From the NCBI GenBank assembly GCA_050114795.1, contig JASFRS010000174.1, positions 1 through 5,182 of the forward strand: a DNA stretch of 5,182 bases, written 5' to 3'. The notes beneath the pieces were generated by a model. It was not told the origin of the DNA, made no database searches, and worked only from the letters and a program-made list of their open reading frames with translations. Positions 1-5,015 of this stretch are shown one piece after another (position 1 is the stretch's first letter; each line of letters starts with the position of its first letter). Both the position numbers and the translations under genes were made by a program. The stretch comes from JASFRS01 sp050114795 (GTDB lineage: Bacteria > Pseudomonadota > Alphaproteobacteria > Sphingomonadales > CAKZYD01).

Positions 1-316
1 CCGCAGTATTAAAAAACCCAGGCAAGCCAACAAGGTTTTCAGCATCTATCTGACCATCCGCACGCAACGGCAAAGCCAGACTGCTCACGCCATCGTTAGA
101 GCCTTCTACGTCTTCAGCCTGCAATATGTAACGCGCACCATCAGGGCGTGTGATCTCAATAGTCTGGCAATGCACATTTGCACCTTCAATAGCCAGAATA
201 TCCGCCTGTCCATCAGCACTTTGTTCCATCTTCGCTTCAAAATTTGAAGCCTCCAAGGTCCCATTATTTGGGCAGGGTTGGGCGGAAAGAGCCAAGGCCA
301 ATATCTGCGAAATCAT
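1..316 (-). CDS. Putative periplasmic immunity-type partner of M15 peptidase A (3' end cut by window)
   Basis: Only the first 105 codons are visible; the C-terminus lies beyond base 1. The ATG (316-314) overlaps the TGA of the peptidase gene (315-313) in an ATGA junction, and a TGGAG ribosome-binding site lies inside the peptidase gene at 328-324, so translation is probably coupled. An in-frame stop at 349-347 excludes a much earlier start. Residues 3-12 are hydrophobic (ILALALSA), a short signal-like segment lacking the usual positive charges, followed by Cys15, which does not fit a good lipobox. The segment around residues 36-60 (GQAD...PDG) aligns with the partner genes of modules B and C (in B, GEMS...PDG at 54-77). 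I infer a periplasmic protein that neutralises its cognate peptidase. No named family is recognised; the immunity role rests on gene order and the repeated pairing. Confidence 0.7.
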   Translation of the reverse strand, partial: MISQILALALSAQPCPNNGTLEASNFEAKMEQSADGQADILAIEGANVHCQTIEITRPDGARYILQAEDVEGSNDGVSSLALPLRADGQIDAENLVGLPGFFNTA

Positions 317-1011
317 GTTATTGCTCCAGCTGTTGGGAGTTGGGGTTCATCTGATTTATTTGCATGTTCAACTAAATTATCTGAATCATCAACTGCTGGT
401 TGCGCCTCAAGGGGTATAATTTTTACATGATAATGGTCATCCTCCTTAAGGAGTGAGCCACCATGCGCCTGCACAATTCCATCGACCTCGCTTTTGGAGA
501 GGCCTTCTAAGCCTCTAAAGCTGATATCCACGGCGTTGCTATCCAAATGCCTTGAGATGAAGACGCCCTGTGCGACCTGCTCTTCAATTTTCTCGCTCAT
601 ATTCCCGATGATTTCGCGGTCGGACAGTTTTTTATCCAGGCCATCGGTATAGATATTTTCCAGTTCGCGGGCGGCTGATTGATTTCGATATATTTGAGTG
701 ATGGGCCGGGGATTTTCGTCATTTTTTCGATTGTTGAACATGGCCCGAGCCTGCTCCTCCGGCGAACGGACGGCGGAGGTGATAATTATTTTCTGCCCAG
801 TTTGCTCATATACATCTCGACCAATGGCTTGAAGTTGCTCCTCCAGTATCGGCGGGAATACCACGGAGGCGTTTTTCAGCTCATAATATTTCATCCCCCC
901 ATCTGCCATTTGATTTTCGCGGGCAGAGGAAAGGTCTGGATCAAGTTTTTCAGCGCCTGGAACGCTGAGGTCCGGCGCTTGAAATGTCAGCTTCGCGAAT
1001 TGGGTTGGCAA
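313..1011 (-). CDS. M15/LAS-type zinc peptidase, candidate peptidoglycan-targeting toxin (module A)
   Basis: 232 residues. The zinc-peptidase domain spans about residues 47-200: R82 and Q87 in a TSAVRSPEEQ motif, then H155 and D162 in SRHLDSNAVD, then D192-H193-Y194-H195. Known M15/LAS enzymes bind zinc with H, D and the last H, use an acidic residue three before the last H as base, and cleave peptidoglycan stem peptides. Here that acid is Asp rather than the Glu seen in modules B and C; Asp occurs in some phage M15 endopeptidases. There is no signal peptide or membrane segment, so periplasmic delivery would need a specialised route. The first 45 residues are unrecognised. An acidic 32-residue tail follows the domain and is absent from B and C. 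The TTG start is supported by AAAGGAGA eight bases upstream; ATGs at 909 and 894 lack a well-spaced site. The gene overlaps its downstream partner by four bases. Peptidase fold is well supported; toxin role is inferred. Confidence 0.85.
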   Translation of the reverse strand: MPTQFAKLTFQAPDLSVPGAEKLDPDLSSARENQMADGGMKYYELKNASVVFPPILEEQLQAIGRDVYEQTGQKIIITSAVRSPEEQARAMFNNRKNDENPRPITQIYRNQSAARELENIYTDGLDKKLSDREIIGNMSEKIEEQVAQGVFISRHLDSNAVDISFRGLEGLSKSEVDGIVQAHGGSLLKEDDHYHVKIIPLEAQPAVDDSDNLVEHANKSDEPQLPTAGAIT

Positions 1012-1018
1012 TTGGATA

Positions 1019-1026
1019 TCTCCTTT
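1019..1026 (-). promoter_or_regulatory. Ribosome-binding site fixing the TTG start of peptidase A
   Basis: AAAGGAGA on the minus strand lies eight bases before the TTG at 1011-1009. The nearby ATG at 1030-1028 lies upstream of this site and in another frame that stops after 26 codons, so TTG is the better start. Confidence 0.7.
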
Positions 1027-1030
1027 GCAT

Positions 1031-1362
1031 AAGGCCCATTCTCACGGCAACACAGCAAAGTGAAAAAGACCATCACTCCGCCCCTGCACCGAAAGCGAAT
1101 GCAACGCAATCGAGTGGCTGGGCAAAGTTGAATGTTATGTTGCTTTTCCTCAGGACTTTCCGGTTTTTTTAATTATTTCCCGGTTTTACCCGCTCCATTC
1201 ACGTGTTCACATATAAAGTTGTCTCAACCATTTATGGCATTTACAAGTGTATAGGCATTGTTTAGGGCTGTTAATTGCTAGGAATACACTCAAACATCAC
1301 AGCCTTGAGCCTCAGCTTTGTTCGACACGCCTAACGAGGACGTATTTCAAGGGGAGATGCCA
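1031..1362. other. Divergent intergenic region between module A and the exported FxLYD/OB protein
   Basis: No convincing gene is present in these 332 bases. Promoters for the minus-strand module A and the plus-strand gene at 1363 should both lie here, but I could not find a -35/-10 pair good enough to call in either direction. An AT-rich stretch carries an imperfect direct repeat, TTTCCGGTTTT at 1157-1167 and TTTCCCGGTTTT at 1176-1187, spaced about two helical turns apart. This could be a regulator site, but it is short enough to be chance. A near-palindrome around CACGTG lies at about 1199-1208. Confidence 0.4.
1349..1356 (+). promoter_or_regulatory. Ribosome-binding site for the exported protein
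   Basis: AAGGGGAG ends six bases before the ATG at 1363. It favours this start over the in-frame ATG at 1357 and a TTG at 1318, and places the signal peptide at the expected N-terminal position. Confidence 0.7.
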
Positions 1363-2415
1363 ATGAAACAGATCAAGAGCTTGCAAATGAAACCATTATA
1401 TTTTCTCGCAATATTTATCCCATTGGCATGGTCACAACCAAGTCTCGCATTTGAAGAAACGATACAGACTGCTGATGGACGGATTATTCTGTTAAAGGAT
1501 GATGGGACCTATGAAGTTCAATATCCTGTGCAACAGGCTTGGCAAGATTTTCTGCAAGAAAGACCACCCTTATTTAGGAAGGCGCATAGAGATTTTTCTG
1601 ACACAATCGACTACATGCCAAAATTTAGAAATATTTCTGGGAAAGAAATCGTTGGCATAGAGTTCGCCACTGAGTTCCAAAGTGCTTTTGGCAAAACGAT
1701 CATGAAGCTAAGCGGAACTGCTGAAGAGAGGGTGTATCATGGCCAATCCACCCAAGCTGAGATATTCTATACATTCAAGAATAATGAATTCATAGATGGT
1801 GAGAGTTACGACAAGCTTTTACCTTTGGTTGTCCAAAATACCGGGAAGCAAGTTCTAATTGTAAAAGCAATTGCGTTTGCGGATGGGGACGTAATACAGT
1901 TTCCAGAAGGGCCACGACCTGCGCCCACGCCTTTGTCGGAGTTCTCGCCAGGCCCGCAACAACCACCAGCAGCAACGGTCATTCATAAAGATCGCCATTC
2001 AAAGAACCGCCACTTCCCACCAAGGTCACAATCCAAGGCCATTAAGTTAACTGAGCGAAGCAAGATTAAGACAAGCGATCTACTCCCAATCATTCGAAAT
2101 GGGACCAGAGATCAGATGAAACAGCTTAGGAAGAAATATACGGGAGGCGAAATCCGCTGGATCGGCTGGGTCAAGAGTACCAAAAAACAATCGCATGATC
2201 GACATGAGATTTGGGTTGACCTGGATCGCCCAGGTGACGGCTTTTCTGTTTATGACGCCGTATTAAAAGTTGATGGCGATGCCGGAGCCAGCGTGAAGGA
2301 TGGTGATTACGTCTACTTCACAGGGACCATTGAATCAATTAATCGGGTATTCCGCAGCGCAATCATTGATATCGTTAACGTGCAGATTGTCCCCATGGCA
2401 GCGCTGAAACACTGA
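1363..2415 (+). CDS. Exported protein with FxLYD-like and C-terminal OB-fold-like domains
   Basis: 350 residues from the ATG at 1363. AAGGGGAG at 1349-1356 is six bases upstream; an in-frame ATG at 1357 is too close to that site and a TTG at 1318 has none. A signal peptide covers residues 1-29 (hydrophobic 11-23, then SQPSLA before F30). Residues 38-51 carry a DGR...LxDDGTYE motif common in small periplasmic proteins. Residues about 85-175 resemble FxLYD-type domains (FRNISGKEIVGIEF, an F-G pair, a middle G-x-S turn, then FKNNEF). A proline-rich linker spans 182-203 and a basic stretch 208-236. Residues about 258-345 look like an OB fold, with alternating beta strands and VKDGDYVYFTGTIESI. 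Calls are from motif recognition, not a search. Function and ligand are unknown. It lies between modules A and B but shows no sequence tie to them, and its own promoter is not identified. Confidence 0.85.
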   Translation: MKQIKSLQMKPLYFLAIFIPLAWSQPSLAFEETIQTADGRIILLKDDGTYEVQYPVQQAWQDFLQERPPLFRKAHRDFSDTIDYMPKFRNISGKEIVGIEFATEFQSAFGKTIMKLSGTAEERVYHGQSTQAEIFYTFKNNEFIDGESYDKLLPLVVQNTGKQVLIVKAIAFADGDVIQFPEGPRPAPTPLSEFSPGPQQPPAATVIHKDRHSKNRHFPPRSQSKAIKLTERSKIKTSDLLPIIRNGTRDQMKQLRKKYTGGEIRWIGWVKSTKKQSHDRHEIWVDLDRPGDGFSVYDAVLKVDGDAGASVKDGDYVYFTGTIESINRVFRSAIIDIVNVQIVPMAALKH

Positions 2416-2437
2416 TACTGAACTATCCGCAGGAATG

Positions 2438-2598
2438 GCGCGATGCTCTTTAGCGCGGGGTCCATCCGAAGATGAACCCCCATGCCTGGACATGCAGCAC
2501 CGCCTCCCGGACCACATAGCACGGGTAACGGTATCATTTATGGCTGATACCAGCCACTGTTGGCAGGGGTTACGAAGCCCCACACGCCCAAAGGCATG
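2438..2598 (+). ncRNA. Candidate structured RNA (orientation unproven)
   Basis: Several helices can form together. GGGGT (2457-2461) pairs with ACCCC (2476-2480), and after one mismatch CATC (2463-2466) pairs with GATG (2471-2474) around a CGAA loop. CATGCCT (2481-2487) pairs with AGGCATG (2592-2598), enclosing a junction in which GTAAC (2525-2529) pairs with GTTAC (2569-2573), GGTATCA (2530-2536) with TGATACC (2545-2551), and GCCA (2553-2556) with TGGC (2561-2564). GCGC at 2438-2441 can pair with GCGC at 2453-2456. There is no T-tract, so it is not a simple terminator. I recognise no known RNA family. Strand is assumed from the flanking genes; inverted repeats fold on either strand. It may also be an intergenic repeat element. 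Confidence 0.3.
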
Positions 2599-2756
2599 CA
2601 GGAGTATTTATAAAGGGAATCAGGGGGATGGGAAGTGGGGTTTGATTTACTGACAAAACTGAAGGCCTCCGACTAAACGCCAAGGATGCAGCACCACAAA
2701 GCTCAGCGCAGAATAGCTAACACTATAGAACCTCGCACTCATGGTCGCAAAAGCTC

Positions 2757-2800
2757 AATTGCAATTAAAAACACATTTGATAATTGCATAAAAACACAAT
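2757..2800. repeat. Imperfect direct repeat upstream of the double-glycine peptide gene
   Basis: Two units, AATTGCAATTAAAAACACA (from 2757) and AATTGCATAAAAACACA (from 2782), match throughout apart from a two-base insertion, with starts 25 bases apart. The pair ends 54 bases before the peptide gene, where an activator or repressor could bind. A TTGATA (2777-2782) with poor -10 candidates overlaps it. The AT richness makes chance partly plausible. Confidence 0.4.
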
Positions 2801-2853
2801 ACTAAACTTTTACTGGTATTGCGTATCAACTTTTGACAAAAAAGGGAAAATTA

Positions 2854-2997
2854 ATGGCAGACAAAAAAGCAAAGGCTATGGCCTCTCGCACGAGCCGCCC
2901 AATGAATAAAGAAGAAATCAATAAAGTCTTCGGCGGAGTAGAGCAAGCTCCTGAAGGATGCATTTACGTCGGTGATCACTACCTCTGCGACGACTAA
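2854..2997 (+). CDS. Small peptide with double-glycine leader-like motif and two cysteines
   Basis: 47 residues, ATG to TAA, with AAAGGG (2841-2846) seven bases upstream. The N-terminus is basic (Lys and Arg through residue 19). Residues 17-28 read MNKEEINKVFGG, which fits the pattern of double-glycine leaders of class II bacteriocins/microcins and some RiPP precursors: hydrophobic positions, paired acidic residues, a hydrophobic position, then GG. Such leaders are removed after GG by peptidase-containing (C39) ABC exporters. The predicted 19-residue remainder starts VEQAPEG, contains Cys36 and Cys45 and ends in two aspartates, so a disulfide or other modification is possible. No exporter, modifying enzyme or immunity gene is visible beside it. 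It may be a secreted peptide whose machinery is elsewhere, or a small protein with a chance match. The antisense frame at the same place starts at TTG without a ribosome-binding site and looks like a shadow. Confidence 0.55.
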   Translation: MADKKAKAMASRTSRPMNKEEINKVFGGVEQAPEGCIYVGDHYLCDD

Positions 2998-3241
2998 AAG
3001 CACGACAAATTTGATGGATGGGTACATTTTAGATATGTATCTGTCCGCCAACCCGCATGTATTTAATGAATCTCAAGCCCAGCCAATATTATGCAGGAAG
3101 AGGTGGGGCTAGGCGTGGCAGATATTATAAATAAATCTCTCTGGCTTGCTCTGGCAGTTACGTTAGGATTCTCCTATACAACCTAGGAGAGCAAATGATT
3201 TGTAATTACACGTCTTTTGTGATAGGCATTAAATCAGAAAG
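2998..3241. other. Intergenic stretch with short, weak ORFs
   Basis: I see no firmly supported gene here apart from the start of the 30-codon ORF at 3195. Open frames of 32 residues (3014-3112) and 31 residues (3091-3186) overlap each other and lack ribosome-binding sites; the second encodes a hydrophobic stretch (SLWLALAVTLGF). An inverted repeat TCTCCT (3170-3175) / AGGAGA (3185-3190) has a nine-base loop, and its right arm doubles as the ribosome-binding site of the ORF at 3195, so a hairpin could mask that site. Confidence 0.35.
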
Positions 3242-3287
3242 AAGCGCCGCGGAATTTGACATTCACGGCGCTTTATTTTTTGGATAA
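3195..3287 (+). CDS. Possible 30-codon leader ORF crossing the terminator hairpin
   Basis: An ATG at 3195 follows AGGAGA (3185-3190) at four bases, a good ribosome-binding site though tightly spaced. The frame stays open for 30 residues to TAA at 3285-3287. The peptide has no recognisable motif and no run of a single amino acid as in classical amino-acid attenuators. The frame passes through the whole hairpin at 3242-3273, and its stop overlaps the AAAGGG ribosome-binding site (3286-3291) of the MuF-peptidase gene. It may be a leader whose translation opens the terminator and couples to the next gene, or a chance frame. Low confidence that it is translated. Confidence 0.3.
   Translation: MICNYTSFVIGIKSERSAAEFDIHGALFFG
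3242..3281 (+). terminator. Rho-independent terminator-like hairpin just upstream of the MuF-peptidase gene
   Basis: AAGCGCCG (3242-3249) pairs perfectly with CGGCGCTT (3266-3273). Inside a small internal loop GAAT (3252-3255) pairs with ATTC (3261-3264) around TTGAC. The tract TTTATTTTTT follows at 3272-3281. It could terminate transcription from the 47-codon gene, or act as an attenuator for the gene starting 18 bases downstream. Confidence 0.75.
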
Positions 3288-3291
3288 AGGG
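3286..3291 (+). promoter_or_regulatory. Ribosome-binding site deciding the GTG start of the MuF-peptidase gene
   Basis: AAAGGG ends seven bases before the GTG at 3299. An ATG at 3297 overlaps this GTG but is followed at once by TGA. In the GTG frame there is no ATG or GTG upstream before the stop at 3257-3259. Confidence 0.6.
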
Positions 3292-3298
3292 TAGATAT

Positions 3299-4243
3299 GT
3301 GAGACAGGCTTTAGCATTCCGCAATCAAGTCAATTCCCTCGCAGGTCGCATTCACAAGCTGAACCGCAGGCTGGCTATTTACGAAAGAAAATTCTGCCCC
3401 AGCTGCCAAAGCTGGACACCCACCAATTTAACTGGCTGGGAGCTGAAATCCATCCGCCAGAGACGAGAACAAAGATACCAAGAGCTCCGTCGCCTTTGGG
3501 TGCAGGCCAAAGAACAAGGCATGACCCATAAAATCTGGAAAACAGTAGGCGGCCCATCCGTCCGCGCAAGTCATATGCCTGCCAACAATCAAAAAATTAG
3601 AATTGATGAAAAATTTAAAATTGGCAGTGAAGAACTATTCTTACCTTCCGACCCCTCAGCCTCACTTGCAGAGACAGCTAATTGCCGATGTGAAGTGACT
3701 TATACTAAAGACAATATTGCCAATGTTCCACGCCCGGTCCCTAAACCAACCCCACCGGATGCCCCACGCTTCAGGAGAAAAGACGCAACCGTTATCCTGA
3801 ATGCCTTTGTCAAAGGCAAGCTAACAGCATTAGCACAAGCATTTTACGGAAAAACCGGGAAGGAGCTTGTAATCACTGACGGTTTCCGCACACCCGAGAT
3901 TCAGGCTCGTCGAATGTATAGGCGTGCGGCTGCCAATAATTTAACAGGAATTTATAGCCAGTTTAATGCCGCTAGAGAAATTCAAAATGCCTATAACAAG
4001 ACTGCCGCAGCAGGCTTTAACAGACGACAAATAGAAGCTGAAATGGCAAAGGTTATTGCAAAGCAAATCTCCACAGGAGTTTATATCTCTGACCACCTGC
4101 GAAATAATGCTGCAGATGTTAGATCAACGGGCATGACCTCAGCAGAGAAAAGAATTTTTCGAGAAGTCGCACAAAGATATGCGGCAAAAGTTTTATTCGA
4201 ACACCCAGGGCAAGGTAATGAGCATTGGCATCTGGAGTTTTAA
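3299..4243 (+). CDS. MuF-like (phage head morphogenesis) domain fused to M15/LAS-type zinc peptidase (module B)
   Basis: 314 residues with a GTG start. Residues 1-75 are charged and helical and include a CPSC pair (C33, C36). Residues about 76-136 match the conserved end of the phage Mu gpF / SPP1 gp7 family: KTVGGPSVRASH with H92, then PSDPSAS, then NCRC (128-131) before a beta strand. A proline-rich linker spans 143-156. Residues 160-314 form the peptidase domain: R197 and Q202 in TDGFRTPEIQ, H266 and D273 in SDHLRNNAAD, and E308-H309-W310-H311 near the end. All expected M15 zinc ligands and the catalytic Glu are present. MuF domains occur in temperate-phage polymorphic toxins with variable C-terminal toxins, so a toxin aimed at peptidoglycan is the inferred role; a virion-associated lysin for DNA entry is the alternative. 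The MuF part is shorter than a full minor head protein, suggesting a displaced or truncated copy. There is no signal peptide. The partner gene follows one base after the stop. Confidence 0.85.
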   Translation: MRQALAFRNQVNSLAGRIHKLNRRLAIYERKFCPSCQSWTPTNLTGWELKSIRQRREQRYQELRRLWVQAKEQGMTHKIWKTVGGPSVRASHMPANNQKIRIDEKFKIGSEELFLPSDPSASLAETANCRCEVTYTKDNIANVPRPVPKPTPPDAPRFRRKDATVILNAFVKGKLTALAQAFYGKTGKELVITDGFRTPEIQARRMYRRAAANNLTGIYSQFNAAREIQNAYNKTAAAGFNRRQIEAEMAKVIAKQISTGVYISDHLRNNAADVRSTGMTSAEKRIFREVAQRYAAKVLFEHPGQGNEHWHLEF

Positions 4244-4244
4244 A

Positions 4245-4784
4245 ATGATCATTAAACAAAAAAAATTATTAAGCCACTTGTGGTTAGCCTTTTATATCAC
4301 TCTGCTGAGCCTGCCATTTGCAACAACCCAACCGGCAGCACAAGACTATGAACTATCTTATAATTACCCGCGTCTTGAAGTTGTCTTGCGCCGGGGCCGT
4401 TCAGGAGAAATGTCCTTAGACATTATCGCACCCACACAGCATTCCTATGAATTCGGCATAGAAAAGCCTGATGGGACATTCTTGTTTCTCTTTATGAAGC
4501 CCGCAGACTTGATGCCAAATACGCTTTCTGACTTTGGAAAAAAAGGCAAAACGACCCTCAACGCACATTCCCTAACCGGGGTCGAATATCAGGATGGCCA
4601 GCCCATTACTAAACCGATATTCGATCAACCAGGCCTGTATTGCTTACATTTTTCTTCAAACTTCGAAACGCATCCAGAAGATACATATAATGAGATATTC
4701 GATATCCAATGGCCATCACCTGCACGCCAACAAAAGGGGGTGAACCATGGAAAATGCCAGGATGATTTCTTTCGCGATCACTGA
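4245..4784 (+). CDS. Putative periplasmic immunity-type partner of MuF-peptidase B
   Basis: 179 residues from the ATG at 4245, one base after the peptidase stop, with CTGGAG (4232-4237) seven bases upstream inside the peptidase gene. An in-frame ATG at 4179 would add 22 residues ahead of the signal peptide and is unlikely. KQKK then hydrophobic residues 12-26 form a Sec signal, with likely cleavage near TTQPAAQ (27-33). The remainder alternates hydrophobic and polar residues as in a beta-rich fold. YPRLEVVL...GEMSLDIIAP (41-63) matches module C's partner at about 9 of 23 positions by eye, and EKPDG (73-77) has a counterpart in A. C133 and C171 could form a disulfide. The last 12 codons overlap peptidase C, so this tail may have been changed when module C was joined. 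The immunity role comes from signal peptide, adjacency and repeated pairing. No named family is recognised. Confidence 0.8.
   Translation: MIIKQKKLLSHLWLAFYITLLSLPFATTQPAAQDYELSYNYPRLEVVLRRGRSGEMSLDIIAPTQHSYEFGIEKPDGTFLFLFMKPADLMPNTLSDFGKKGKTTLNAHSLTGVEYQDGQPITKPIFDQPGLYCLHFSSNFETHPEDTYNEIFDIQWPSPARQQKGVNHGKCQDDFFRDH
4735..4742 (+). promoter_or_regulatory. Ribosome-binding site for the truncated peptidase C
   Basis: AGGGGGTG ends four bases before the ATG at 4747, inside the coding end of partner B. It is the strongest such signal for this frame and argues that the short peptidase C is translated rather than a dead remnant. Confidence 0.6.
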
Positions 4785-5013
4785 CCCCCGACAGGGCGAG
4801 AAGGACAAATCTTATGGCGAAACTCGCGCCCAGGTTTCGAGAGGCGTATTTATTTCCGACCACCTAAGGAATAACGCAGCCGATGTCCGCTCAAAAGATA
4901 TGACTGCAGAAGAGCGAACAATATTCAGAGAGATCGCAAGCCGATTTGCTGCAAAAGTCAATTTCGAGTCTAGACGAGGACGACGCGCAGAACACTGGCA
5001 CTTAGAGTTTTAG
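4747..5013 (+). CDS. Truncated M15-type peptidase C-terminal half (module C, orphan tip)
   Basis: 88 residues. The ATG at 4747 has a strong ribosome-binding site, and the gene overlaps the end of partner B by 38 bases in another frame. Residues 31-88 match the end of peptidase B at roughly 40 of 57 positions by eye: H39 and D46 in SDHLRNNAAD, and E82-H83-W84-H85, so all three zinc ligands and the Glu are kept. The N-terminal half of the domain, including the conserved Arg and Gln (R197, Q202 in B), is missing. Residues 1-30 do not resemble the corresponding part of B and look like a junction. It may be an orphan tip cassette that recombines onto a full-length gene, a stand-alone partial protein, or a decaying copy. 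Hydrolytic activity alone is doubtful. A partner gene follows two bases after the stop. Confidence 0.7.
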   Translation: MENARMISFAITDPRQGEKDKSYGETRAQVSRGVFISDHLRNNAADVRSKDMTAEERTIFREIASRFAAKVNFESRRGRRAEHWHLEF

Positions 5014-5015
5014 AA

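Larger units (their letters stand above)
2416..2853. other. Long non-coding stretch, rich in inverted repeats
   Basis: No gene is supported on either strand. Short open frames here have no ribosome-binding site, and the apparent peptides have arbitrary composition. The first half (about 2438-2600) is relatively GC-rich and holds nested inverted repeats, annotated separately as a possible structured RNA. The second half (about 2740-2830) is AT-rich and holds an imperfect direct repeat before the 47-codon gene. No terminator with a T-tract is seen after the gene ending at 2415. Confidence 0.5.

Noticed and set aside
950..1030. ATG at 1030-1028 as the start of peptidase A
   Set aside because: It is out of frame with the peptidase and stops after 26 codons; the ribosome-binding site downstream of it points to the TTG at 1011.
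679..1172. Plus-strand frames at 679-1032 and 984-1172
   Set aside because: They are antisense to the well-supported peptidase A or lie in its upstream region, with no ribosome-binding site or recognisable domain.
2435..2653. 72-residue plus-strand open frame in the non-coding stretch
   Set aside because: It has no ribosome-binding site, runs through the inverted repeats, and its sequence has no recognisable pattern; antisense frames in the same place are equally open.
2833..2838. Perfect TTGACA -35 box
   Set aside because: A -10 at normal spacing would fall at about 2856-2861, inside the peptide gene's start, where the sequence does not fit; it cannot drive that gene.
2935..2994. Lasso-peptide interpretation of the 47-residue product (Gly28 with Glu34 as a 7-member ring)
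   Set aside because: The residue at -2 is Phe rather than the usual Thr, the leader does not look like a lasso leader, and no lasso synthetase or leader peptidase gene is nearby.
2851..3051. 66-residue minus-strand open frame antisense to the double-glycine peptide
   Set aside because: It starts at TTG without a ribosome-binding site and its hydrophobic, aromatic composition is what an antisense shadow gives; the plus-strand frame has a site and a motif.
3014..3186. Two overlapping 31-32 residue frames (3014-3112 and 3091-3186), the second with a membrane-helix-like stretch
   Set aside because: Neither has a ribosome-binding site and they exclude each other; too little evidence to call a small membrane protein.
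4179..4244. 22-residue N-terminal extension of partner B
   Set aside because: It would bury the signal peptide and overlap the conserved end of the peptidase; the ATG at 4245 has its own ribosome-binding site.
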